A stretch of 64,000 nucleotides of DNA from FEN-1219 sp964503125. GTDB lineage: Bacteria; Pseudomonadota; Gammaproteobacteria; Steroidobacterales; Rariloculaceae. The notes under the pieces are model-generated. The model saw only the letters and a list, made by a program, of their open reading frames with translations, was not told where the DNA came from and did no database searches. Within the stretch, counting starts at the first letter, position 1. Every line of letters begins with the position of its first letter. The DNA lies in contig CAZCZE010000027.1 of NCBI GenBank assembly GCA_964503125.1, positions 1 to 64,000 on the forward strand. Reading direction: 5' to 3'. The translations under genes and the position numbers were made by a program. Shown here one piece after another: positions 35,812 through 44,321 of the stretch.

Positions 35812-36717
35812 CTATTTCACGCTCGCGGCTTGCTCGCGCACACGGCCGGCACGCAAGGCGTTCGGCAGTGCGAGATTACCTTCGTGGCACGAATACTCGA
35901 ACATCAGGTAACTCGGGTCGCGGTTGAGCGGCAGGGCGACGGTCCAGGGCGCCGAGTAGACCTTGGGATCGGTGATCGTCACCGAGTAATCGATGACGTC
36001 CTCGCTGACGCGGGTGAAGCGCTCGACGACGTGCAGCTCCTCGCTGTGCGGGATGCCGCGGATGCGCCCCGTCGCCGCGCTCGTTGCGATCGACCCCAAG
36101 GCGTTAAAATTCGTCGTTTCGACGACGAGGGTGTTGCCTTCCCACCGCCCGCGTGGGTCCCCGTCCCACATCCGTATGTTCGCGCCGACATGCGGCCGCC
36201 CGTCGAGCGGGATGATGCGCGTGGCGTGAATCATTTCGTAGACGATGACCACGTAGCCCGGGATCTGAACGATCTCGTAGCCGTTGTTGTAACCCGCGGG
36301 AAACATGCCGCCCGGCACGCCGCGCGTGATGCAGCGCACCCACGCCGTCTCGTGCCGATAGTGATCCTCGAGATGCGCGAGGTCGTAGTCGCGTTTGTCC
36401 TCGGCCCACTTCTGCACGGGCACGCGGCCGCTCGGCGGGTCGACGACCATCGAACGCCGCTGCGGGCTCATGGGGCTGTCGTGATCCGCCCAGTGTGCCG
36501 GCGGGTTCACGCCGGTCTGCTGGCGCGGCGCCGCGTCGGCCTCGAACGGCGTGCTGTCGAAGTTGACCCAGGTGCCTTGCAGATCGGGCTGGCCGTCGGG
36601 TGTGTAGCGCGGAGTCCAAGGCGAGTGCGCGGCGGGCGCGGGCGCCTGGCCCTGCGCCGGCGCGGCAAGCAACAGTGTGGCGGCGGCGGCAACGACGGCG
36701 GAACGACACTCGTTCAT
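35812..36717 (-). CDS. secreted protein with a domain shared with the 40810 gene
   Basis: 301 residues from ATG 36717, with GGGGAGGG upstream. The signal peptide CRSAVVAAAATLLLAAPAQG precedes a Pro-rich region (WTPRYTPDGQPDLQGTWVN). The C-terminal half has RIIPLDGRPH, GDPRGRWEGNTLVVETTNFN and ERFTRVSEDVIDYSVTITDP, a module found in many secreted proteins of acidobacteria and proteobacteria without assigned function. The 40810 gene carries the same module (GRFEGDALVVDTV, NQITVNDPEALTEPW). Divergent from the Gfo/Idh/MocA gene. Confidence 0.72.
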   Translation of the reverse strand: MNECRSAVVAAAATLLLAAPAQGQAPAPAAHSPWTPRYTPDGQPDLQGTWVNFDSTPFEADAAPRQQTGVNPPAHWADHDSPMSPQRRSMVVDPPSGRVPVQKWAEDKRDYDLAHLEDHYRHETAWVRCITRGVPGGMFPAGYNNGYEIVQIPGYVVIVYEMIHATRIIPLDGRPHVGANIRMWDGDPRGRWEGNTLVVETTNFNALGSIATSAATGRIRGIPHSEELHVVERFTRVSEDVIDYSVTITDPKVYSAPWTVALPLNRDPSYLMFEYSCHEGNLALPNALRAGRVREQAASVK

Positions 36718-36807
36718 GGCGAGCCCTCCCCTTTGCCGTTCCATCCTACTGCTTTTCGGCGCGGTCGCGTATCGTGCGGGGGCATCGCTCGAGAGGGATT
36801 CCACGCC

Positions 36808-37971
36808 ATGAACGACGACAACCACGCCGACCGGTCATTCAAGCTCAAGCGCCGCGAGTTCCTGTCCTCGGCGGCGTTGCCCGTGGCCGCGGCGCTCGCG
36901 CCGGCAGCGCTGCTCGCTCAACAGGATCGCACCGAGCGTCCCATCCGCGTCGGCATCATCGGCGCGGGCGGCATCGTGAGCTCTACACATGTGCCGGGGC
37001 TCAAGCTCCAGCCGGGCGTCGAGCTCGTATCCGTCGCGAACCGCTCGCTCGAGTCGAGCCAACGCGCCGCGGCCGAGCTCGGCATCGCGCGCGCGCACGC
37101 CGACTGGGAGGACCTGCTCGACGCCGGCGGGCTCGACGCCGTGCTCATCGGCACGTGGCCCTACATGCACCGCACGATCACGCTCGCGGCGCTCGAACGG
37201 GGCTTGCACGTGCTCTGCCAGGCGCGCATGGCGAACGACGCGGCCGAAGCGCGCGACATGCTGGCGGCCTCGCGCCGAAACCCTGAGCTCGTCTGCCAGC
37301 TCGTACCGAGCTCGGGCACCTACCGCATCGATCGCGCGCTGCAGCGCTTGCTCGGCGAGAACCACATAGGCGAAGTGTTGTCGGTCGATGTCGCGATGCT
37401 GCAACGCGGCTTCGCCGCCTTCGACGGCGAGCTCGACTGGCGCCACGACCCCGAGTTCAGCGGCTTGAACGTGCTCAACGTCGGCGGCACGTACGAATCC
37501 GCGATGCGTTGGCTCGGCCCGGGCAATCGCGTGAGCGCGATGACGCGCGTGCACGTGCCGCAACGCCGCGACGGCGAAGGACGGCTGCGTGCAGCCACGA
37601 TCCCCGACCACGTCGAGGTGCTGCACGAGCTTGCCAACGGCGCGCCGGTGCACCTGAAGTTCAGCGAGACCACGGGGCTCTCGCCGGGCAATCAAATCTG
37701 GATTTACGGCAGCGAAGGCACGATCCACATCGACGCCGAGCAGCGAATCTTCGTCGGCCGGCGCGGCGACCGCGAGCTCGCCGAGCTGCCGAACCCGCGC
37801 GAGCAGCAGGCGTTCCATCGCGTCGAAGAGGAGTTCATCAACGCGATCCGCGGCCGCGAGCGCGTGACGATGAACACGTTCGAGATCGGCGTCCGCTACA
37901 TGGAGTGGACCGAGGCCGTGCACCGGAGCGCGGCGTCCGGTGCCGCCGTGAGCCTGCCGCTCGCGATCTGA
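36808..37971 (+). CDS. Tat-exported Gfo/Idh/MocA family protein
   Basis: 387 residues. The Tat-type signal is KRREFLSSAALPVAAALAPA. The NAD(P)-binding Rossmann motif is GIIGAGGIVSSTH. The family's catalytic E-K-P sequence is changed to CQARM, so the usual lysine is absent. The C-terminal domain (YESAMRWLGPGNRVSAMT, WIYGSEGTIHID) is intact. Exported members are often glycoside- or sugar-modifying enzymes or have lost redox activity. Function here is unknown. The start has GAGAGGG upstream. Confidence 0.85.
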   Translation: MNDDNHADRSFKLKRREFLSSAALPVAAALAPAALLAQQDRTERPIRVGIIGAGGIVSSTHVPGLKLQPGVELVSVANRSLESSQRAAAELGIARAHADWEDLLDAGGLDAVLIGTWPYMHRTITLAALERGLHVLCQARMANDAAEARDMLAASRRNPELVCQLVPSSGTYRIDRALQRLLGENHIGEVLSVDVAMLQRGFAAFDGELDWRHDPEFSGLNVLNVGGTYESAMRWLGPGNRVSAMTRVHVPQRRDGEGRLRAATIPDHVEVLHELANGAPVHLKFSETTGLSPGNQIWIYGSEGTIHIDAEQRIFVGRRGDRELAELPNPREQQAFHRVEEEFINAIRGRERVTMNTFEIGVRYMEWTEAVHRSAASGAAVSLPLAI

Positions 37972-37987
37972 GCCGACGCGAGGTCGG

Positions 37988-38698
37988 ATGGCAACCACCG
38001 TGAGCGGCCAACGGCGGCACGGCGAGGTCGTGGCGCTGCGCTACATCACCACCGACGGGGGCACAGAAATATGCTGGCCCTGTCGAGTCGTCGCGGACCG
38101 CGAGGACCTGCTGGCACTGTTCATCGCCGCAGGCAGCCCCTACAAGGCGGGGCCCAAGAAGTCCGCCGCAGAAAAACGCCGCCAACCGCGCACGGCTCTG
38201 CCGCCCGACGAGTACCTTTGGCGCAACGACACGCTGCGTCTCATGCTGCCAGGCAGCGCGCACTCCGTCTCGTTGTCCTGGGAGCTCGACGCCAGCGAAC
38301 GCCGGCTGCTCAAGTACTTCGTCAACCTAGAAGAGCCGTTCCGGCGTACGGCCGTGGGCTTCGACACCCAGGACCACACGCTCGACATCGAGGTCACTCC
38401 GGAGCTCGCCTGCCGTTGGCGCGACGAACACGAGCTCGCCAACCACGTGAGCGAGGGCTTCTACACGCCCGCTTTGGCGAACGCGATCCGATCCGAGGGC
38501 GAACGAGTCATCGCCGCCATCGAACGACGCGACCACGAATGTCTGCGGGGGTGGCTGGACTGGGCGCCGCCGCCGGAGTGGCACATCCCCGGTTTCATAG
38601 ATGGTTGGAACACGACGCCAGCCACGTATTGGGATAGAGGAGACTGGGCCTACCCGGGCTTCGAACGATCGAACGGACCGGGATCTGCGCGGAGCTAG
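37988..38698 (+). CDS. DUF402 (FomD-like) domain protein
   Basis: 236 residues. The core KYFVNLEEPFRRTAVGFDTQDHTLDIEV, followed by WRWRDEHELANHVSEGFYTPALA-like text, matches DUF402, the fold of FomD and of nucleoside-phosphate hydrolases such as Ntdp. Acidic residues in FDTQDHTLDIEV and DEHEL would bind metal. The biological substrate is unknown. It begins 16 nt after the preceding gene. Its TAG stop shares the bases CTAG (38695-38698) with the stop of the convergent DUF6768 gene. Confidence 0.82.
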   Translation: MATTVSGQRRHGEVVALRYITTDGGTEICWPCRVVADREDLLALFIAAGSPYKAGPKKSAAEKRRQPRTALPPDEYLWRNDTLRLMLPGSAHSVSLSWELDASERRLLKYFVNLEEPFRRTAVGFDTQDHTLDIEVTPELACRWRDEHELANHVSEGFYTPALANAIRSEGERVIAAIERRDHECLRGWLDWAPPPEWHIPGFIDGWNTTPATYWDRGDWAYPGFERSNGPGSARS

Positions 38699-39075
38699 GC
38701 CCCCGCGTTGCGGGCCGCAAGACTCGCGACCTGTAGCTCGAGCCGTTTGATCTCGCGCAGAACTGCGTTCTTCTGTAGCTCGAGCCAGAACCAAATCTTC
38801 ACGAGCGCGAGACCCAGGAAGCACATGGCTGCCGGAGCAAGCCAGAGCAGCATGTGCCGAAGCTCCTCGGCGTGCACGAAGCGCCACCAGAAGTAGGCGC
38901 CGGCTGCGAGCAACGTGAGACCTGCGACCCAGCCGGCGGCGCTGATCCACCGCAGGTTGCCGCTGAACAAGTCGAGCACTTGCCTGACCAGGCCTGGATC
39001 GGCCTCGAATCGTGCGAGAAGTTTGGCGTCCTCGTCGGAAAGCGTGCGGCGGATTTCTTCGTCGATGTCTTTCAT
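38695..39075 (-). CDS. DUF6768 family membrane protein, probable sigma-factor partner
   Basis: 126 residues. A cytosolic N-terminus (KDIDEEIRRTLSDEDAKLL) is followed by two membrane helices (WISAAGWVAGLTLLAAGAYF, MLLWLAPAAMCFLGLALVKI) and a C-terminal coiled coil (ELQKNAVLREIKRLELQVASL). Such proteins are regularly encoded after ECF-type sigma factors and may act as anti-sigma factors, though this is not proven. Its ATG overlaps the sigma-factor stop as ATGA. Confidence 0.8.
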   Translation of the reverse strand: MKDIDEEIRRTLSDEDAKLLARFEADPGLVRQVLDLFSGNLRWISAAGWVAGLTLLAAGAYFWWRFVHAEELRHMLLWLAPAAMCFLGLALVKIWFWLELQKNAVLREIKRLELQVASLAARNAGA

Positions 39076-39653
39076 GATGTCTTCCTCTGGGGCTCGTGGA
39101 CCAAACAGCGCTTTAGAACTTCGCGGGCGTGGTGCAAGCGCGACTTCACCGTGCCGGGCGGCACGCCAAGCACGGCCGCAACTTCTGCAATACCGAGATC
39201 CTCACCGTAGAACAGGTGCACCACGCTGCGCTCCGTCTCGGGCAGCTGTGCAATGGCGTCGGCGAGGTCGCGGCTGCGGCCCCAGGCGTCGGCATCATCG
39301 ACGCGAGGCTCCTGCTCGCTCGCCGCGGTGCTCGCGTTGGAGCGGCGCCGGCGAACGGCGGCACGGATCGAATCGGCACACTTGCGAGCTGCGATTGCGT
39401 AGATCCAAGCCGGGAACGCTGCCGGATCCTTCAGCCGCCGCAGGCCCCGAACGACGGCAACCCAGGTCTCTTGCACGATTTCGCGCACGGCCTCGGGCGA
39501 CTCTGCGTTCCGACCGAGCGCGCGCGCGGTGTAACGGACGAGCCGCGGCATCCAACGTCGCGCCAGCTCCTCGAAGGCCGCGCGCGAGCCGGCCTGGCTC
39601 GACACCACGAGATACTCGTCGTGGATGCGTGCGACGTCGTTCTGCATGCCCAT
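39072..39653 (-). CDS. ECF-type RNA polymerase sigma factor
   Basis: 193 residues. Sigma region 2 is FEELARRWMPRLVRYTARAL plus EIVQETWVAVVRGLRRLKD, with AWIYAIAARKCADSIRA; region 4 is LPETERSVVHLFYGEDLGIAEVA and VPPGTVKSRLHHAREVLKR. Start ATG 39653 is chosen because upstream in-frame sequence is out of the fold. Followed by a coupled DUF6768 gene and preceded by a ChrR-like cupin gene 77 bp upstream. It probably drives its own operon, but I see no clear ECF promoter motif. Confidence 0.9.
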   Translation of the reverse strand: MGMQNDVARIHDEYLVVSSQAGSRAAFEELARRWMPRLVRYTARALGRNAESPEAVREIVQETWVAVVRGLRRLKDPAAFPAWIYAIAARKCADSIRAAVRRRRSNASTAASEQEPRVDDADAWGRSRDLADAIAQLPETERSVVHLFYGEDLGIAEVAAVLGVPPGTVKSRLHHAREVLKRCLVHEPQRKTS

Positions 39654-39730
39654 ATAGTCGCGCGGGAGCGCGCCGCGGTTCGAGCCGGGCGAGGCGCCTC
39701 CAGGGCTTCGGGTCGGGCGATCGGCAACCG

Positions 39731-40420
39731 TCAGCCGGCATGGAGATAGGGAAAGCCGGCTTCTTTGACGTAGAGCACGCATCCTTCGTCGGTCGACGGT
39801 GCATGCGACGAGCCCCGCGGCAACCGTAACCAAGCGTGCCGTCCGAACCGGCCGCTCTCGTCGGCGAACCCGCCCGAGACGACGAACAGCTCGACACCAT
39901 TCGGATACTCCACGCGGCCGGGTCGCGCGTCCGCCGCCCAGCGCTCGAGCCGCATCGTGTCGCTGAACCCCTGCTGGGCATACAGCGGCCGCACGCTGAC
40001 GTCGGCGCGCGCCGTCGTCTGCCACGGCAGCTCGGCGGTGCGCAGCGCGACGTGCGCGCGCGTGCGCCCCGGAAACTGGCGTAGCTTGACCAACAGCACG
40101 CACCCCTCGCGCGAGAACGGCGCGTGGCGAAAGCCCTCGGGGTTCAGCAGGTAGGTGCCGGCCGGCCAGTCACCGTGCTCGTCGGAGAACACGCCCTCGA
40201 GCACGAGGATCTCCTCGCCGTCGGGGTGGGCGTGCGTGTGGAACGTCGAGCCCGGCTCGTAGCGCACGACCGAGGTCACTTGCCCCGCTTCGACGGGACC
40301 GACGAGGTGCACGCGCTTGCGCCACACGGTGCCGCTCGGGCTCGGCGTCCACTGCATCGCGGCCGTGTCGACGGCGACGCGTACGGCGAGATCGCCGTTG
40401 ATGGCGTGCGGCTGGCTCAC
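39731..40420 (-). CDS. two-cupin protein, ChrR-like
   Basis: 229 residues with two cupin folds. The first has GSTFHTHAHPDGEEILVLEG, with His/His/Glu for a metal, and RHAPFSREG. The second, VELFVVSGGFADE, has lost the H-x-H pair, so probably only one site binds metal. The layout resembles the C-terminal part of ChrR anti-sigma factors, but the zinc-binding anti-sigma helix bundle is missing. The position just before a sigma factor suggests a sensor for that system. A simple sugar or dioxygenase cupin is the alternative. Confidence 0.8.
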   Translation of the reverse strand: MSQPHAINGDLAVRVAVDTAAMQWTPSPSGTVWRKRVHLVGPVEAGQVTSVVRYEPGSTFHTHAHPDGEEILVLEGVFSDEHGDWPAGTYLLNPEGFRHAPFSREGCVLLVKLRQFPGRTRAHVALRTAELPWQTTARADVSVRPLYAQQGFSDTMRLERWAADARPGRVEYPNGVELFVVSGGFADESGRFGRHAWLRLPRGSSHAPSTDEGCVLYVKEAGFPYLHAG

Positions 40421-40473
40421 GGCGGCCAGCCTAGCCCGGCTTTCTCACTGCACGCAAAGCCCGTGGGCGGCGG

Positions 40474-40665
40474 CTACTCCTCCGCACCGACGAGCCTGAA
40501 ATCCGAGACGAACCGATTGACGGGCACGACCTGCGGCTCGATGCGCCCGTAGTCGCCGAGCCATTGGAATTTGACCTGGGCGTTGTTGACGGTCAGGACG
40601 CGGCATTGCCGCCCGGGATAGAGGTGGCACTCGTAGACGTCGGTCGGTTGGGGGTACTTCGCCAT
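40474..40665 (-). CDS. small hypothetical protein, 63 residues
   Basis: Compact, apparently all-beta product: DVYECHLYPGRQCRVLTV, NAQVKFQWLGDYGRIE and FVSDFRLVGAEE, suggestive of an SH3-like barrel. No signal peptide, two cysteines. Unrecognised family. It sits alone between the cupin gene (53 bp) and the divergent secreted protein gene (144 bp). Codon use is like that of real neighbours. Confidence 0.6.
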   Translation of the reverse strand: MAKYPQPTDVYECHLYPGRQCRVLTVNNAQVKFQWLGDYGRIEPQVVPVNRFVSDFRLVGAEE

Positions 40666-40748
40666 CGACGCCGCACGCGGGAGGACGCCAGATTATCGGC
40701 CGCCCAAGCCGCGGCTTGACGGACGCAGCGCACGAAATCGGGCTCGCG

Positions 40749-40777
40749 TTGACACTCCGAGCGGGTGCGCCTACGTT
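40749..40777 (+). promoter_or_regulatory. possible promoter of the DUF6152 gene
   Basis: TTGACA (40749-40754), perfect -35 consensus, a 17-nt spacer and a poor TACGTT -10 (40772-40777). It would yield a leader of about 27 nt before ATG 40810. The weak -10 keeps confidence low. Confidence 0.35.
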
Positions 40778-40809
40778 CTTGGTGGTTAAAGCCGTGGGGA
40801 GTCTCCGAC

Positions 40810-41940
40810 ATGCCAACGCCTCTGAAGCTAGTTTTCGTCGCGGTCGTGCTGAGCGGTGCGGCGCTTCCGGCGCCGGCGCATCACAGCAACTCCGCGTATC
40901 AGGTCGACCAAATCATCACGCTCACGGGCACCGTCAAGGAGTGGCGGTGGATGAACCCGCACACCTGGCTCTACCTCACGGTCGAAGGGGCCGACGGCAA
41001 GGTGCAAGAGTGGGCCGTCGAAGGACGCCCGCCCGGCATCTTGGGCCGCGCGGGCTGGAGCAACACGATCCTCGTGCCCGGCGAAAAGGTCACGGTGCAC
41101 GCGAGCCCGGCGAAGAACGGCGACCCCGAAGGCATCATCGCGCGCGTCACGAAGGCCGACGGCACTGTGCTCGGCAATGCGCCGAACTACAATCGCGCCG
41201 CGGCGGCCGACGCGGCACCCACGGTCGAGGCGAGAGCGGCCGCCGGCGCGCGGCCGAATTTTGCGGGCGTCTACTATCCGGCTCAAGCCGGAGGCGGCGC
41301 AGCGCCGCCACCGCGCCGCCCTGGCGAGCCGCTGCCGCCGCCGACGCGCTCGTCGCCGACCTCGGACGGCTCGCAAGGCCGCGGCCCCGACGCGCCGAAG
41401 CTCACGCCCGAGTACCTCGCGAAGTGGAACGTCATCGCCGCGTCGCGCACCAGCGGCTCGTACGAGTTCGACAACATCCACAACTGCCTGCCGCCCGGCA
41501 TGCCCGCGATGATGAGCATGGGCTACGGCATGGAGATCATGCAGGACGAGCAAAGAATCACGTTCTTCAGCGAGCACCAGGACGCGCTGCGGCGCGTCTA
41601 TCTGGACGGCCGCAAGCCGTCGGCGACCGTGCTCGCCGATCCGACTTACGCGGGCTACTCGACGGGCCGCTTCGAAGGCGACGCGCTCGTCGTCGACACC
41701 GTGGCGCTCTCGGACAAGTCGTTCATCGACGGCTCGTCACCGCACAGCGACAAGATGACGGTGCATGAGCGGATGCGGTTCGTCGAGCCGGGCGTGCTCG
41801 AGAATCAGATCACGGTGAACGATCCCGAGGCGCTGACCGAGCCGTGGCGCGTTACGCGGCGGTATCGCAAGGCCGCGTATCCCAACGACGAGCTGCGGGA
41901 GTTCGCGTGCGCGGAGGGGTTGCGGAACGAGCATCGCTAA
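40810..41940 (+). CDS. secreted DUF6152 domain protein
   Basis: 376 residues from ATG 40810 with GGGGAG 8 nt upstream. The signal peptide LKLVFVAVVLSGAALPAPA precedes HHSNSAYQVDQIITLTGTVKEW and WMNPHTWLYLTVEGADGKV, the pattern of DUF6152. A Pro/Ala-rich low-complexity linker follows. The C-terminal module (GRFEGDALVVDTVALSDK, VNDPEALTEPWRVTRRY) resembles the C-terminal half of the secreted protein at 35812. Function unknown; periplasmic. Stop and next start overlap as TAATG, so the following hydrolase is probably cotranslated. Confidence 0.8.
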   Translation: MPTPLKLVFVAVVLSGAALPAPAHHSNSAYQVDQIITLTGTVKEWRWMNPHTWLYLTVEGADGKVQEWAVEGRPPGILGRAGWSNTILVPGEKVTVHASPAKNGDPEGIIARVTKADGTVLGNAPNYNRAAAADAAPTVEARAAAGARPNFAGVYYPAQAGGGAAPPPRRPGEPLPPPTRSSPTSDGSQGRGPDAPKLTPEYLAKWNVIAASRTSGSYEFDNIHNCLPPGMPAMMSMGYGMEIMQDEQRITFFSEHQDALRRVYLDGRKPSATVLADPTYAGYSTGRFEGDALVVDTVALSDKSFIDGSSPHSDKMTVHERMRFVEPGVLENQITVNDPEALTEPWRVTRRYRKAAYPNDELREFACAEGLRNEHR

Positions 41941-42833
41941 TGCGCTCGACATCTATCGTCCTGCTAGCCATCGCGGGGTTCGGGTTCGCGGCCACGAGCT
42001 ACGCGCAGCCGGACCCCGAATTCATTCGCCAATGGTCGATGCCCGTGGAGGGCGCGCCGCTCGCAGAGCGGGGACTCTATGAAGTGGAATCTGGGCCCGC
42101 GTTCGCTTCGGCCCGTCACTTAGTCTTTCACCCGGCCGACCTGAATGCGTTCCCAACGCGGGACTCCATGCCCGTCTTGGTATGGGGTAACGGCGGATGT
42201 GCGTTACCGAGCTATCAGTACGAAGGCTTCGCCACGACGATCGCTTCGCACGGCTTCCTCGTCCTCACGACGGCCAGCGTTGAAGGCGACGCTCCTCGGC
42301 TGCGGGCTACGGCTGACGACTTGCGCGCCGCGCTCGACTGGGCCGACGCGGAGAACGAGCGCGAAGGCTCGCCGCTGCGCGGCAAGATCGCCACCGAGCA
42401 GGTGGCCGCAATGGGCACGTCCTGCGGCGGCGGGCTTGCGATCACAATTGGTGCCGATCCGCGCGTTGACACCATCGGTGCCTTCAATGCGGGCGCCGTG
42501 CCGGACGTTCCCGGTGGTCCGCCACCTTCGGTCTCGGGTCTCCATGGGCCCGTGCTGATCCTGAACGGGCACGAGCGCGACCCTGTGATGGCTGCCTCCG
42601 CTGCCCTCTTCGAGGCGATCGACCACGTCCCGGCCTTCTACGGCGCCCGCCACGACGCAAGCCACCTCGCGACGTTCTTCCATCCTGGTGGTGGCGAGTT
42701 CGCGAACGTCGCGTCGAACTGGCTCCGCTTCGTCCTGAAGGGGGATGCGGAGGCGGGCAAGATGTTCGTCGGCGAAAACTGCGGGCTCTGCACCAGCGAG
42801 AATTGGGAGACGCGAGCGAAGGCGCTGCAGTAG
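41940..42833 (+). CDS. secreted alpha/beta hydrolase
   Basis: 297 residues. The signal peptide STSIVLLAIAGFGFAATSYA ends before QPDPEF. The alpha/beta-hydrolase core shows MPVLVWGNGGCALPSYQYE (oxyanion region), HGFLVLTTAS, the nucleophile elbow AAMGTSCGGGLA (Ser in G-T-S-C-G), and ARHDASHLATFF with the catalytic-triad His. It resembles the dienelactone-hydrolase/PET-hydrolase-like branch. Substrate unknown. Coupled to the DUF6152 gene by TAATG. Confidence 0.82.
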   Translation: MRSTSIVLLAIAGFGFAATSYAQPDPEFIRQWSMPVEGAPLAERGLYEVESGPAFASARHLVFHPADLNAFPTRDSMPVLVWGNGGCALPSYQYEGFATTIASHGFLVLTTASVEGDAPRLRATADDLRAALDWADAENEREGSPLRGKIATEQVAAMGTSCGGGLAITIGADPRVDTIGAFNAGAVPDVPGGPPPSVSGLHGPVLILNGHERDPVMAASAALFEAIDHVPAFYGARHDASHLATFFHPGGGEFANVASNWLRFVLKGDAEAGKMFVGENCGLCTSENWETRAKALQ

Positions 42834-42904
42834 GGCGACCGTGCGGTCTCCACGCAGAGTCAGGAGATTTTTTGCGCCGGTAGCCAAGTCTGGACACGCT
42901 GTAA

Positions 42905-42956
42905 ATAGCTGATTGTTATTGGCAATTTGTCCACTACTGGACATACAATCAGCTAT
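42905..42956. promoter_or_regulatory. nested inverted repeats upstream of the HNH endonuclease gene
   Basis: An outer perfect 12-bp inverted repeat, ATAGCTGATTGT (42905-42916) and ACAATCAGCTAT (42945-42956), encloses an inner one, TGTCCActacTGGACA (42928-42943). Two further TGGACA/TGTCCA hexamers flank it at 42891-42896 and 42997-43002. The segment is AT-rich against the GC-rich background and lies just before the gene start at 42984. Confidence 0.7.
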
Positions 42957-42983
42957 CCAACAACGCTCACAGGGAGGCCCGCC

Positions 42984-44321
42984 ATGAGTGCCGTCATGTC
43001 CAGTCTTGCCCCCGATTTCTACACCTCGACCGAGACTCGCAGCGTCGACGAGCTCGATGCCGCGATCGGCCGCCTCGTGCGGCAGATGAACGCCGACTCG
43101 TATCGCATGCTCGTACTGGTGCGCGAGTTCGACGATCGCTTCGGCTGGAAGAAGTGGTCGTTCAAGACCTGTGCCGAGTGGCTCGTCTGGCGCGCGGGCA
43201 TCTCGCTGTCGGCGGCGCGCGAGAAGGTGCGCACGGCGCACGCGCTGCGGGCGCTGCCGGCGATCTCGGCAGCGTTCGAGCAAGGGCGACTCTCATATAC
43301 CAAGGTCAGAGCGCTGACGCGCGTCGCGCACGAGCATGACGAAGATTTACTCCTCGCGTATGCGCTCACTGCGACGGCTCCGCGGGTCGAGGAGCGCTGC
43401 CGGCAGCTTCGCAACGTCGCGCCGGAGTCGGCTCATCACGCGCGGCGCGCGTGGGAGAACCGGTCCTTGACCATGTGGCGAGATGAAGCGCGCGGGATGC
43501 TGCGGCTGACCGTCGAAGTGCCGATCGAGGAGGGCGAGCTCATTGCGCGCGCGCTCGACTGCGCCGTGGCCGGAGGTGAGGTGACGACGGGTGTCGATCC
43601 CGATGCGGTCGCCGAGTCAAAAGGCACAGCGTGGTGCGCGCAGCAAGCCGATGCGCTCGTCGCGGTGGCGAAGTCGTATCTCGACGGCGGCCACGGGGGC
43701 GAAGGCGGGTCGACGGCGGATCACCATCAAGTCGTCGTGCACGCCGATGCCACAGCCCTCCGCGGAGGTGTGGGAGGTGCAGACTTGCCGATCGATACGG
43801 TGAAGCGGCTGCTCTGCGATTGCAGCTTGGTCACCGTGGTCGAGGATGACAAGGGCAACCCACTCGACGTCGGCCGCAAGCAGCGCACGGTCTCGACGCC
43901 GCTGCGCCGGGCGCTCTACGCGCGCGATCGCGGCTGCACGTTCCCGGGTTGCCACCGCAAGCGGTATCTCGACGGCCATCATCTGAAGCATTGGATCAAC
44001 GGTGGTGAGACGAACCCCGACAACATGACTCTGCTGTGCACTTCTCACCACCGGATGCTGCACGAAGGCGGGTTCCGCATCGTGACGGAAGCCGACAACT
44101 CGCTGCGCTTCATCACCGCGGATGGCCGAACGATTCCGCGGGGCGGCTATCGGCTCGAGGACTTCGTCGATGACGACATCGGCGGCGAGGCGGACGGCGA
44201 GCCCTCCGCGGAGGGATTTTGCACCACGCCAGTGCAGCGAGAGTGGGAACGAGCCGAAGTACGCGAACCCGCCGCCGTTTATCGCCTGCGGCGGGTCGCG
44301 AGCCCTCGCGCCACCGCCTAG
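42984..44321 (+). CDS. DUF222/HNH endonuclease protein
   Basis: 445 residues from ATG 42984 with AGGGAGG upstream. The N-terminal DUF222 region (about 1-250) is helical. The HNH nuclease motif is near residues 300-350: RDRGCTFPGCHRKRYLDGHH, then HWINGGETNPDNMTLLC and HHRMLHEGGF. The Cys pairs in GCTFPGC and LLCTSHH would hold a structural zinc. Proteins of this type occur in multiple copies in many genomes (13E12-type repeats) and are thought to be mobile or homing-related. No partner methylase or toxin gene is adjacent. Nested dyads lie directly upstream. Confidence 0.88.
   Translation: MSAVMSSLAPDFYTSTETRSVDELDAAIGRLVRQMNADSYRMLVLVREFDDRFGWKKWSFKTCAEWLVWRAGISLSAAREKVRTAHALRALPAISAAFEQGRLSYTKVRALTRVAHEHDEDLLLAYALTATAPRVEERCRQLRNVAPESAHHARRAWENRSLTMWRDEARGMLRLTVEVPIEEGELIARALDCAVAGGEVTTGVDPDAVAESKGTAWCAQQADALVAVAKSYLDGGHGGEGGSTADHHQVVVHADATALRGGVGGADLPIDTVKRLLCDCSLVTVVEDDKGNPLDVGRKQRTVSTPLRRALYARDRGCTFPGCHRKRYLDGHHLKHWINGGETNPDNMTLLCTSHHRMLHEGGFRIVTEADNSLRFITADGRTIPRGGYRLEDFVDDDIGGEADGEPSAEGFCTTPVQREWERAEVREPAAVYRLRRVASPRATA

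Noticed and set aside
42984..44321. HNH protein considered as part of a restriction or other defence system
   Set aside because: No methylase, helicase or toxin partner is adjacent, and DUF222/HNH proteins usually occur as dispersed single genes.
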